This document shows, piece after piece, positions 11,301 through 25,652 of a DNA stretch of 64,000 bases; position 1 is the stretch's first letter, and each line of letters begins with the position of its first letter. The stretch spans positions 1,563,410 to 1,627,409 of the forward strand of contig JAJLRJ010000001.1 in assembly GCA_024195265.1 (NCBI GenBank). The letters run 5' to 3'. Made by a program: the position numbers and the translations under genes. A model generated the notes under the pieces. It was not told the origin of the DNA. It ran no database searches and was given only the letters and a program-made list of their open reading frames with translations. Origin of the DNA: Dendrophyllia cribrosa (lineage: Eukaryota; Cnidaria; Anthozoa; Scleractinia; Dendrophylliidae).

Positions 11301-14300
11301 TAACATCACAAAGCTATTCCTTTACCTTGCTCGTTTACTGTTGATGTTCCTTCGGTCCTGTCATCAATAAAAACAAGAAGTAAAGGTTACTTTTACCATT
11401 TCAAGTCCTTCAAATTTCTAAGGCAGCTTTTAAGTTAACATTGCAAACGCTCTCCTCCCCTCGCAATACATTGAGTGAAGTAAAGGACACGAGCTTACGG
11501 ATGTTGTGATGTACAATCAAATTCTCAGAATGAAAATTAAGATTATGTTCTCCAGGTCCAGTTTTTTCCTCACCTTGAAGGTCTCAGTGACAGATCAAAC
11601 TGGTCTTTTCCCTTCGTTGACAAAACAAAGCACCTATGAGTGAAAAGAAATAAAATGTTGATCACTCATTTGAATGGTCAGATTTTAGATTTCATCCAGA
11701 CTTGAAATTAAAAGCCACGTTGACTCTGGGAGGGAAGGGTTAATCAGTGCATAATTTGTCATCTCTTTGTTCTCATCTTGTCTGATAAATTCATGAAAAT
11801 ACTCTACAAATTTCCTCACAAACTAATCTCTGCTTGCAAGGACTCTTCACTCGGTATGTTGGTCATCCTGTTCTCAAACTCCTTAACAATTCAAGAAGTT
11901 ATCTGTATCTTCAGTAGGATCTTCCAATGGTACTGTTTACTCTCTGGTATTTTATAAAATGAAATTTGCATGCCGTTTTTGGGAGAAAAATCTTGAAAGA
12001 CTTACCGCAGAATTTGGTTGACTTCAAAGCCTTCCAAAGGATTCTCTACATAGCTGTCCCTGAGGTCCGTCAGAGCGACCAGGCCACATTTTTGCAAAGG
12101 CAGTCGGACAAAGAGGCCTTGGTCTGGGAGAATCTTGGTAATTTGCCCTATAAACAACTGGTCAGCCTTGATGGCAGAATCGGCCTTTACTACAAAATAA
12201 AATAACATTTTTACTCGTAAATAAGACCCTGGGTTGTCTACGCAATGGAATTTTTGAAAAACAGGCACTGGTTGGAACGTTAATACACTATCAAAAGAAA
12301 AAGGTTATAAAAGAAAAGACTTGTAAAATTAGAATCACTTTTCCTCACCAGTGAGTGAAAGATCCAGTAAATTACGATCTTTGTCCACATTCAGTACAAT
12401 ACATTTGTAACCATCACCCGGCTTAAAATGTGTCTTCATGGACTTCAATACCTGAAAAACAAGGGAAGAGCTATAGCATCCGTTTTTATCGGCTTCAATT
12501 GCAGCCATCAAGAAAATAATAAAAGAAGAAACCAGAAGCTCCGGTGGCTATATTGTAAGGACACGAGCAATCGAAGTACGAACGAAAGAACGCAAGAACG
12601 AAAGCAAAAAGCGAGCGAACGAACGAACGAAAAAAACGAACACACGGACAAACAAACGTACGAACAAAAGGATGAAAGAACGAATAAAATATACAGAAAA
12701 CAAGCGAATGAACAAACGTACGAACAAACGAAAGAACGAATTAGCAGAGGAATGACGGTTGACCACAGCCATTTTCAACACTTCTCACGTAAGCAACAGT
12801 TATTGTTTTTGGATGCGAGTTGATTACTTGACAGAAAAGTCAGCCTGTCCTGCAAATTAGTCTTTACCTCCAAATCAGATGAAGCGTGTAAGAGGGCAAC
12901 TCTGCCATTAACAGACGGACTTGCCATCATCCATACACAGTGATCAGTGGCCTGTAGAATGCACAGAAAGTACCACGGCAAAACCGTTGAAAATTAAGTT
13001 ACATTTACTTGAACTGCAGCGAATTAAATAAAAAAAAACAATAGTTACGAGACAACGTCAAACCACAAAACCCATTGTCACCACAATATAAATTATATAT
13101 TTGGAGCTACTTATAGAAACGTTTCCACAAAATAGCCCACAACTACTGGAGCTTAAGGTGGCTGAACACAGTTTCACTGTACCTTTGTGTCATTTATTGT
13201 CATTTTAAAACCACTAACGTCTGGGCGCCCAAAATTGGCGAGGCATACGATTAAGCAACAAGCTATATATTTTGGTATTTTTGTTGAGCTTTTAGGGTGT
13301 TGCCATGGCAACACCGTGGATTGAAAATCAGCCTGCGATATTTGGTTTCTTTTATTTTCAGAAAATCTAGTCATTAGATTTTGTCCATCTTTGTCTCCAG
13401 TAAACTCGTAAAAATATTCGCATGTTAACACTGGTCTCATGTAATTTTGACAGAGGGATCTTCCGTAATTTGTGGTTTAATATGTTTGCGTTTTGTGAAA
13501 ATCTCCTCTGTTAGATTTCAAATTTTTGATGGCAGGTGAGTTCGGCATATTCGGAACTATTATTGTGCCAAATTTCGTGAAATTCTAATGAGTAGTTTCG
13601 TAGAAATCAGCACGTTTCCGAGGAAAGTTGCTAAAACATCCAGTCACAATTTTTTAGTCAACTGCGCATGCGTTGCATTTGACTGGGTTCTCGATCCAAA
13701 GACAAAAACGACCAAAAAGGCAGTGTATTTCTTCAATGGTTATATATATTATCTATTGATTCAACAAACATTTTTACGAACAAAAAATTGTTTGATTTTA
13801 AGACGAAAAACAACACTTCCGCGATCCACGCTGAGCAAAATAAAATGATCGCTGAACAGGCGCCACTTTTGTTTTTCTCAAAACTCTGCGCGCGCTGACT
13901 CACGTAAGCAGCTGAAATTGAAGAGCGCGCGCAAACTGTGTTCAGCCACCTTAACTCGGTTTCTGTAGCATAAAGCGTTTGAGAATATCACTTGCCCCTC
14001 CCTCCCCCCTCCCCCCCCCCCCCCCCCCCCCCCCACCCCCACCGCCTGGATGAGATGCTAGTCTATCACAGGGTTACACCCAGCATAATGTCGCCGGGTA
14101 AAGAGATACAGTGTGGAGTAACGTTCCGTGTCTACTGTCTAAGTAAACAACAAGACGACAGACCATGGCTTGAAAGTAACATAAACAACCAGTACAACGT
14201 ACCGACTTCACGAAGCAATTCACTTCTTCGCCAACTTTATACTGATCAAGTTTCTTGCCAATCTCGCAGGCTTCAGTTGATTCTGCGTCCTTCGTACTCT

Positions 14301-17300
14301 CTCTTCCAAGGCTGTCTGTTGACAACTCACTTTGGAAAAATTTTAACAAAGAAATAAATTCATGGATGTACTGTATTTAATCTCAGGAAACCGATGAAGT
14401 AACATTGGTGTGGTACTCAACTGTAAAGAGATTTTCTTATCACTGTTATAAAGCCAACACCAAAGTACTCCCTAGTCCCTCCCGTCCTGCGGTCACCTCG
14501 CTATAACGGCACCCTCTCATTGGACAGGGGTTGATGTTTCGGTGAATAGAATTTACTTAAAATAACTCACACTTAACTGCTAGGGAATCTCTATCTTACA
14601 AACACCAAATCGAAGTCAAGAAAGTGTTGTTATAGCGAGACATTGACTGCCAAAAAACGTGAAACCATTGCCAATACGTGTATTTTGTTTCCTACATTTT
14701 CTTGTTAACGAAACAAGACAAGAAAACGTCTTGTCTTGTCACAAGCCTTCCACAAGCCTTCCTTCACGAGCCAACTCGTGAATACGAAACAATCTTCGGA
14801 CCCTCCCCTCTCCTACGCGTTTTGCTCCAATCCCCCACCCTCTGCGTCCAACTCCCCACCCTCGCCTCCCTCCAACGCCGTCCCCAAGGGTAAGGTAGAT
14901 AACCATTACCCATGATCGCATTTGGAACAAGAAAAATATATGCGCAAGCCCTATGTACTGGTCAGCGGAATTACCAAGAAAAGTTTACAGCCGATAGGGA
15001 TTGAAGGAGTCAAAATATGCATATTTGTCTCCGTCAGCCATAACTCGTTCAACGTTAAGAAAAGGCAGAGGGGACAAACAATGGTTACCTTGGTTTCATC
15101 GTCAGTTCCGCCACAGCCTTGGTAAAATTTCTGTGTGATATTGGTAAAAACCTAGTAAAGAAAAGATCATAAAAATCCAGTTGAAGTTACTCTGTATAAA
15201 AAAATTTACAGAGTGATCTTTGGAAAACCAGTAATTTCAACTAAAAACTCCAAACAACAGAAGTAATCAGAATTTCACGTCAGAGACTCCACATTTTGTT
15301 TTGCGTTCCATTGCTCGTGACAATACTGCAAACAGGTTTCTGACAATATTTTTTTCAAGTTAGATATAAAATGATATATCAATTTTCATAACAAAACCTT
15401 ACTAACCCGGACCATCACAATCAACACACTACTGATTCTCCTGGGTTCAAACCATTTACAAAACCTTACTAACCCGGACCATCACACTCAACACACTACT
15501 GATACTCCTGGGTTCAAACCATTTACAAGAACTAACTTGTGTGTTTTTGTGTCCCTAAATCCAAGTATTTTAACTTGAACCCTGTCTCCATTATGGAAGG
15601 CTTTCAGAGGTGACTCTCCCTGCAAAATGAAATGAGAACGTCAAAGAAACAACAGAGACAAACGATAAATGAATGAGAACAATCGTCAAAAAATGCACAA
15701 TACAAATCAACCCTTTACACCCCAAGCTTAAAATACGGTCAAAGTTTCAAAAAATCATTTTGTAAAATATTGAAATTGAACAGTACTTTAGGGAAGTACT
15801 ACTCCGTAGCTTTCATTTGAATGGTCACACTTACAGGTTTTGACTCAAAAGTTAGAACCACTTTTAACTGATTCAAGGTGTGACTTGGATGATGAAAGGT
15901 TAAACTTTGACTTAAAGAACAAACATTTTAAGTGATAGCCATTCTTTAGATTACACTAAGGAATTGATCATGGTTTATATATTCTCACCTCTGTTAAGTC
16001 ATCACAAATGTGTGTTACATGAACTCTTCCGTGAAATTTCCCGCCGCACAAATTCACGTTCATCTGCAGGTCCTTAACTGACTTGACTCTAAAAGAAAAA
16101 TAATCACTTTTGAGACCTGATTCTATGGAAATAATGCTTGAAGCTTTAATTATTTGTTTTGTTTTGACTTACCGTGCAGTGGTAATGGCTCCCGGTGAAA
16201 TATTTTCCTTTTCGATGTGTTTTTCTTGAAGCGTAACCACGGGTATTAGGTTGTCTTCCATTTTGCCTTGTCTTTGTACAAATGCAGAATATTGTTGACC
16301 CACTGCAAATCGTTTGGACGCATCTCTGATGTCGTTCAAATGCTAAGAAACCAAAATAACGAGAGTACTTTACAATGCAATACAATACTTTATTTAACGT
16401 GGGAAATACATTTGGCTTTTACGATGTTAAACTTAAAATACAGTTGGTAGAAAAGATGGATGGAAGAGCGCATGCCCAAGTTAGTGCATGACTGACAAGT
16501 TGACCTATTGACTGACAGACTGAGTGTCTGTCTGCCTGTCGGACTGTCTGTCGGTCTGTCGGTCTGTCTGATTGACTGACTGTCTGCATGAATGAATGAG
16601 TGATAAACGAAGAAATCGATGGATATACGAAATGACTGACTGTCTACCGGACTACACTACCTGACGGATGGACTGACTGTCTGCATGTGGGATTGACTGA
16701 CGGACTGACTGACTGACTGACTGATAGATGGACAGACGTAATTACTGACTGTTTGACGGACTGTCTAAGTGACTAATTGGATGGACTGACTGACTTTTTC
16801 GATTTTTGATGAAAGAAACGTTTATTACGGGCTAAGATGCCTACCATTTTAGTTGGTGCATAAGCCAGTCTGAAGCTATGCTGAGGAAGCATTACCACAA
16901 TGTAGTTATCTGTGATCAACTGAACACAAGCTTCAACCTCATGCCCACTTTTTTGCTGTAAAACACAAAAGAACTCCATCAGTAAGCCAGTGTGGTGAAC
17001 CATTTAAGATACTCGACAGTGAATTAGTGCGTTGTCGCCATTGCCACAAAGACTTAACATTACAACATTAACCTAGACTCCAGACTCCAATATCTCATGG
17101 AATGTGGTTCTAACTTTTGAGTCTGTGAACTGAAAGGGGCAGTATCACGAGGTCGAAACTTGAAAACGTCGGCCCACGTTTTCAAGTTTGATTCCGCAAA
17201 TTCAAAAAGGCCATCGAGAAGTGGAGGTATTTGTTGAATCAAAAAATCCGTTTTGATAGCCGGAAGAAAGAAAACATCACTTTTAACAGTGATATGTCCA

Positions 17301-20300
17301 AAATTCCGGTGCAAGAATAGTGAACAGTGCCGCGCGTGGAACCTCGTGATACTGCCCCTTGAAGTGTAAACATTCGAATGAAAGCTACTGAGTTGTCGAT
17401 TGAGCATACGTTTACTTGGTGCTGTTTTTATCTCGATATTTTGCAAAATGAAATTTAATTTTAATTCTTTTTTTCTTGTGGTTTCGATCTTGGTCATTTT
17501 TGGAAGTAAAATGAGTTAATTGAATGTTACCTTCTTTTGCTTTGCTTTCTGAGACTTAGCAGCTTTCCGTTGTGCTACCAGCTCTGGGTTCAACGAGACG
17601 CATACCAATTTCTTGTCCAAATCCCAGTCCAACACACAACCAAACACAACTTCACCAGACTCACAACTGGCACCTTCAAGAACAACAAATAATTAGTAAG
17701 CTTCCCTTACTTTCACTTACATCCACACACTGAACGGTCTTTAGAAACTTGTTTCAAAATTAACTTCATTTGAAATTGAACGCAAAGCTCGCGTACATGT
17801 GCATAGCCACACGCCCGAGTCCATTCATGCAAATACGTTTTTGTTCTTCCATGTGGCACCAAATTAACATGCACTTCAAACTCTGGATTAAACGGAATTT
17901 TAAAACTTTCCCTCGGCCGTCCAGCTTACATATTGACTGTGCCTTTGAAGATACTGCCTGTTAATACTGCCTGTAAATACTGTTCGTGCTCATTAGAGGT
18001 CATTTTATGGTCACGGGTTCTTTTAATTCCACTTGCTGTTGTACCAGTTTTAATTTACTCATTCGCGTCTTTAGTTTATGCATATTTCACTACAGCGCAT
18101 AACACATTTTCCAGTATTACTTGGTCCACTAACAGTTAGCAATAAATAAACGAACAGAAGAACAGGAGAAGCATGAAATAAAATAACAAAAATAACTTAT
18201 AGCGACACTAGTGATTTATGCCCTGTCGGCCCATCTGCCAGATCACTCCATAAACTCGTCTTATAACTCTTGTCTTATAAGACAAGAGTTTATGGAGTGA
18301 TCTGGCAGATTATAAGTTGCGTACTTTTATCCATACTACCCTTTCACATCTGAATATCTACACTGACCTTTTGCTAGTTGATGTGGAACAAACCCCTGCA
18401 CTCCCTCCGCCAGCTGCAATATGATGCCTTGAAATTTAACATGAAGCACCTGACAGAAACGTAACGAATGACATGTTACAACGTACATTACATTAACATA
18501 ACCTGACAGCAGAGGGGATTGACTAATTATTGAAACTGTACGTGTATGAGAACGGACATGTGCGAAAACTTTTGATTTCCGAAATGCGAAACAACTTGAA
18601 AAATTAACCCAAGTACAATAAGAGTCCAGATAAATTCAGAAAATAAAAAATAATCTCTGAAAATCACCTTTGCTTCAATACAGGTTCCTGGAGTCAAAGA
18701 CGTTAGTACCTTCATCTCCTCTGTAAAATATGGAAACAAAATTAATTACAACTTAAAGGGACACTGTCACGAGGGCGCATGCGCGAGTTTTTCGAATCGA
18801 AACTTGAAAAGTTCAGCCTGAATTTTTCAAGTTGAACCGTCAATTTCAAAATGGCGTCGACTAGTGGCGGCGGTGGAGGGAAAAGAACCAATTCGGGACG
18901 GAAGAGGAAGTTCGAGGATCAAGCAGAATATAAGATAGCGTGGTCTAGAAACCACAAACGAGTATATTTGGAAAATCGGATATTTAGGTCGTGGCTTCAG
19001 GCTAAATTCGATGCCGGGTATGAAGCTTCCAGTGACAAAGGAGTAAAGGAAAGAAAAATGATGAGCCTACGACACGAGGTATTCCCAGGCGGTCACCCAT
19101 CCAAGTACTAACCTCGCCCGATAGGGCTTAACTTTGCTGATCGGACGAGAACCGACGCATGTCAACCCGTCAACATGTCAACATGTCAAAAGCAAAATTT
19201 CGCTGAGCGTGTTTCCACGTTATATCGCCAAATGCCACCAAATATACAACTAAGTTGGATAAAAAGATTCTATAGAGCAAACCAAAAGCAGTAGTTTGGA
19301 GATAAAAAAGCAGGATTGCAAGGATTGAAGTGGATTACAGGGTATGAAATTTGAATTATTGACCACCTGTCAATACGTCAAACTTGTCATCCTTGTGGAA
19401 TGTTGACTTTTCTAGCCGTTATTTTGTCTGTTTTGTTCATATTTCTTTGCTTTTATCACTTTTAGTGATGGTTTCTTCCAATTTCAAGATAACAAAGTAA
19501 ACTTAAAGCAAGCTCCTGGCTATAATCATGAAAACAATAAATCAAGGTTGGTATCGAGCCACTGGTGTGTACAAAGCTGATGTACATGCACCAAACTTAA
19601 AAAAGAACACTACTACTGTTAGTGGATGGGATGTTGTAATTCGCGCAATTCCTACGTAGTTGTTATTCGGGGTTACACCACACTCCTCCCAAATTAGTGG
19701 AAGGAGCGTTACATGACGACCCAAATAACAGCTGTGTGGGAGACTAGTGGAAGAGAGGTTTGAAGACAGTGAGACAGACCGTGTGCAAATGTTGAAACCC
19801 TTTCCTTTAAACGAACCTCAATAGATTACGTTGCATCCATTCGTATTCCTGAAGACACCAAAACAATGTACACTCTATATCCACTTTTAAAAATACCTGA
19901 AGTAGCAGCCAGCTGGTGAACAATCTTTTGTCTTTCCAAGAGATAATTTTCTAACAACTCCACACCACTTGCAGTTCTTCCGCTGCTTTCAGCTTTTTCA
20001 TCAGGAAAACATTCAGATGGCTTGAGGCTCACTAGAAATCTTTGTCTTTCTGTATCAATTTCGGTCACCTAGCATGCAACAAGAGAAGGCAGAGAGATGG
20101 TACTAAGTTTCAGCAGAATAATAAAGTACAGTGCTATAGCACTACGGTCCGCTGTTACATTAACTACACAGTACAATCAATCAATCAATCAATTAACTTT
20201 ATTTAAACACGGTAAAACGGCTCAGTAAAACTGGTTTTCAGACATGCCGTGCACTTAAATATAATCTAATCTACGCTAATAAAAGTAAACTAGTGGTAAA

Positions 20301-21874
20301 CAGATTAAAAGAGTGTGTTTGATCCGTGGGGGAGTCTGAGTACGAGAATGAAAGCGAGGCATGGAGTGGGTACCAGTTTCCCGTCAACTGAGGTGACTCT
20401 AAAAAATTTGCGGGGCGGCTAATAGGCCATTTCCGAGTTACGTTACGCCTCGTTGTCAAAGCGAGGCTAGGTGCACAACCTTTCATATGAAAATGAGTTT
20501 TCATTCACATGCAAATGAAAACTCATTCAATGAAAGTTTCATATGAAAGGTTGTGCACCTAGCCTCGCTTTGATAGAGAGGCTAAAGGCAACTCGGAAAT
20601 GGCCTATTTGGCGTTGACCCGAAAAATCTCAAGAAAGCCTGCCTTCATGAGATTAGTATAATATCCTCACTGCATACTCATTACCTCATCGCGTAAGGCT
20701 AAGTTATGGGAAGGGTTCGCGACTGTTGAGGCAATAGGCATGCAACGAGGATAGGACATAAAATGCTGTCAACCGCCACCAGGGGAGGTGGGCGGGTCGC
20801 GAAATTTGGCCGTCGTCCCGGAGTACGGTTAAAATGACCACGTCTCAAGCGGGACGGCAGAATATGTACTCTAAGACCGCAAAGCATCAACCTCGCAACG
20901 AGCGTGCGCGGGCACGGGGGAATCCGAAGACGCAATGAAAATTTCTACGATGAGCTAATTAATTATGCAGTGAGAATAGGATTGAAGCGTTCTCTTGTCA
21001 TCGAACGCAACAATGCTACACTACACTACTGACTATTGAAATGTTAACTGTACTCGACTAAAGTATCATTATGATAGTTCCGGAGCTTCATAGCTTTCTC
21101 CCAGTGTTGCATTAAGTTAAAACTACACAATGCTACGTGAAGTATTGTTCCACATAAGAACGATAGCAAACTTCATTGTTCTGCGGCATTAGCTCTTTCC
21201 CACATAGAATATCTTTGATTTCAAGAATAGAGGAGGAGCTGATGGTTAATAATTATATTTCATTATAAAAATAAAGAAAATCCATTTGCGTCAAATAAAT
21301 TTTAGGAAATGTTCGTGCTTAACCAATCAGAATAGCAGAAGACAATAGCTAATAATTTTGCTTCTTTGATGAAGTTCCCCAAATACAATTTCTTTTAAAA
21401 ATTGAATGTTGTGCGATTGGGTCTCGAATTACTTGAAACCTTAAAAAAAAATAGACAAAATGCACCTTGAACCTTAACTTTTTAGTGGTTTTTGAGTCTA
21501 CGCCAATGAGATCACTAGTTGTAACAATGAAAAATCTTGACATTCCATCGTGTTTGACATTCCATTGCCGTTCAGCGCTATCCTTCTTATGCGGATCATT
21601 ACTTAATATTATAAAATTCATTAATAATTCATAAGGAAAGTACAAAAGAAATGAAAATTGAATGAAGGTTTGTAAACCCCAATACAAATCAACTGAGTTG
21701 ATGAATTATTAAACAGTAGCATTAACTTTTGATACAGACAACTGCTCAGCTAATTAGTATGCATTAACTTTTCATACAGATCTCTACTCATTGTTTCATT
21801 TCATAAGTACGATAAAATATTCGCGTCCGATCTGTATGGGCGTTTACAATGGCTCGCCTTCGGCTCGCCATTGT

Positions 21875-21915
<41 letters not shown>

Positions 21916-24900
21916 ATAAAAGTACGATATTACGCCACTACGATCCGTTAAAAACATTATCTACATGTATACACTTACGGCCTAAGTAAAAGTCTACGAT
22001 GCTACACTTTAAGTCACTACGCTCTGTGGTAACAATAAATATATGCTACCCTGATAAAAGTCTACAAAGCTACAGCATTGTGCAATTCCTCTTCACTCTG
22101 TTAAATGTAAAACCCTACCAAAAATTGTACACCTTCAACTTAATCCAAACTCCACTTAGATTTTCGTGTCTACCAAAGGGAGATTCCAGATTGAGGGTTG
22201 GAGAGTACAAATGTTACGTTTTCAACTGTCATTTTAGATAAAATAACATGTAAATGACTTTGCATGTATTAGGAAGATTCCAAACCTTTGCCATTACTGT
22301 CTGGCCTGTCTCAAAGTGTGACGCAGGTTCCGAAACAAACTGATCAGCTAGAAACTGCATGGAAAAAAATTAAAGGAATTGTCAACTAAAATGAACAACC
22401 CCCTAATTCATTCATACATTCAAGAAAGCCATGCGTGTACTGCAGTTTGTATGATACATGTACTTACAGAGTTTGGAGCAAGGCCAAAAATTCCTGTTGA
22501 GAATTCAATAAATATTCCATAACTCATCAGTTTCTTGACAACACCTGGTAAAATCATTCCCACCTAAAAAGAAAAATTGAAGGCATCAATGAGTGAAGAG
22601 GAATGCGTATCAGTACTACAATGCAGAGATGCAAACAATGCAGTAGAACCCCGGTAACTCGAACTCGGATAACTCGAACTACGTCCCATTTCCCTTGGAT
22701 TTGGCCCCACTTTGCAGTCATTTTTACTCGGTTAACTCGAACTCGGATAACTCAAATTCCCCGCTAATTCAGCAATAAGTTTAAACGGTCCATCTCGTGC
22801 GTTGTCCAGTTCAGGGTAGCCCTTACAGTTGCTTTCATATAACTTTACCGCGTGGTGTTGCGAAGTTTGTTGGGAAATTGGGAACTAGGCTACATGTACA
22901 AACTAGCCAATTGCGTTGAAAAGTAAGCGAAATTCGCAACTTCATTCCCACCGTAATATGTGTTTTCACGATGTCAGAGCTCGAGAGTTTCGTATACAAG
23001 ACAGTTACGTCCTTTGGTGGGAATGAATGAAGTTGCAAACTTCGTTTCCAATTTTCCAATTACTGTACGTTCCGTATTTTGCAACATAATTGGCTAGTTT
23101 GTAGCCAGTACCCACTCCTCCTCAACCTCGCTCCTCAATGCTGCACACTCGTAGTTATTTCTTGTTTCTCACACAAAAAGTTGCTGAACAGTTTTTCGGA
23201 TTAATATTAATATAATATTGAACAAGCCGTCTGTCTGGTAGTGATGTTTTTACTTACCTTAAGATCATTAAAGCATTTTAGAAGACTCCTTTCTGTTGCT
23301 GCTTTCACGAGTGATGGTTTTAAAGTTACCATCTGCGATAAGTTTGCGTTAAAGAATTGATTTCACAGTTTGTGCTTCTTACACTTTCAGAAAGATGACA
23401 ACTTGTATTTGTGAATCAGTAAATGAAAAAACACTCCGGGATAAGTATTAGATCCCAAAGTAACTTTAGTAATGTTTCATATTTAGTTCATCTAACATGT
23501 CACTTACAATCTTGCCTGAGGTTTTAATTAGCAATACATTATTTACACTGTGCAAGACACTACTCTAATGAAACAAACCTACAGTACTCAATAGTGTTTT
23601 TATCAAACACTACATTACTGTATACAGGCATAACCCTTAAAACTAGTCTACAATGTAACAGGTAACTGGTTCAACTGACAGCTCTGTTGCCAATATTCAA
23701 TAAATTACTGAGTGATGACACAATTGCCATCTCGTGGACTTGCAATTCATCTGGCTTAAACATTTACAATGTTATAACAAGGATACCATGGACTTGTCCT
23801 TTCTCTTGCCATAGTATACAACATTTGTCAGTTTAGTAGATGGCATGTAAACAGAAAGAAGAGCCTTGCAGTTACTGTGATGATCTGACAAGTGAGAAAC
23901 AGGAAGAAATGCTGGGGCACCACTGGGTTGAAGTAAAACGTCCAGGCCTTCAGAGGTATTGTTCACCACATCAGCTTCTAGCAGCTATAAGGGAAAGAGC
24001 ATTATCATACAGAGCGGCAAATGATGTAAGAAGTCCTGTGAAAGAAGGTAATAACTTACCAAAATTATTTTGTGAAATATTGACAAGTTTAACTCACCAC
24101 TCCTGCAACTTTGTCAGGTTCCAAAGCAGCTGGAACAGACTTTGAGCTTGACTGCAACAAGATACCAGAAGTGCATAATTAAAACTATTGTGTTTTGTTG
24201 TACATCAAGAACTGTCTGGCACTTGGGAATGTAAAAAATTTGACAATCTTTGTAGCAAAGAACTTTCATTGTTAACGAGTTGTTTTGTTGGGAAGGGGGG
24301 ATAAGGAGACACACACAGATAACAATGAAGAATAGAAAAGTCTATAACAAAATAGATAACAATGTAAAAGCCATGATTTCATTACTTCAACTAAACAAGC
24401 AACTGTAGACTGCTACAAAACCTGTGAATAGTAAATGAACTGTTTCAAAAACAATAAAGTTACACAATCTATGCATATACCTAACCCCACCCCCTCCCCC
24501 CACCCCCCCCCCCCACCCCCTCCTTCCACATCCCCTCATACATTCATACATGTACGTGTATGAATAAAAAATGTCATATCAAATACATGTATATACATGT
24601 ACCTTGAATGAGAGTTTTAATTTGGCCTGATCAGGCTGGCAACTCAGCACATGGCAAAGCATCACTTGACCAATGTAGAATGCACTTTGTGGATCTGTAT
24701 CAGAAGAAATCCTGTTGAAGAAAATAAAACTCAGAATTATGTGCTGTATAATGCATGATCAATCATTATGTGTTTACTAGTGCATTGAATAGATAGTGAT
24801 TTATTTTCAGTCTTTACAATCTTTGTATTTAGTCTTGAAGACTATTCACTAAGACATTATATTCCACAATGTTGCTATGTACATGTACAACAATTCAAGG

Positions 24901-25617
24901 CTGTGCTCTTAGACGAATCACAGGGCACCCAAAGGATCCCAACTATGAAATCTTGGTTGCCTTGATGGCACTTAAGCTTTATGCAAAAGGTACATGTATT
25001 ACAGTAGTCACCCAAAGACAAGAGTTACATTGTAGTAGCCTGAGGCACCCAGGCGATGCTTAGAGCACAGCCCTGTTCAGTGCCACAACACTCAAGCCAC
25101 TTTCTTTTTATCAGGCCATTACATACATGGATGTGACTTCATTGCAAATTAAAGCAGCTGCCAGAATTCCCGGTATCAACTTACCCCAGTTCAGATCTGG
25201 GCACCAGCCCCTTCACGTTATTGTAGAATGTGACAAGGCAACCAAAGTCTTTGATGGCAGTAATGAAGCCGTGGGAGCTATCTCCTGGACTAGCATCACT
25301 GTAGTCTGTGACAAGAGGAAGGGTGGAATCCACCATTGTCTTCTTGTGTGTCAACAGCAATCGACGACGATCTGCCTCAACTGAAAGGACCTTGACGGAT
25401 GCAAAACAAAATCACAATATTACTGTCATACCTAATAATAATGCACCATATTTGCACTATTTTGATTCATAAATAAAAATATTTCTGTGATATTTAGCGA
25501 TACAAAGAACATCAGGTATCCAAGCAACATTATCAACCATGTTAAAGTAGCGACTGTAGAATTTGCTTGTATACTGTATTTCTGCTTCATTGTATTTAAT
25601 TCCTACAACAACTAAAC

Positions 25618-25652
<35 letters not shown>

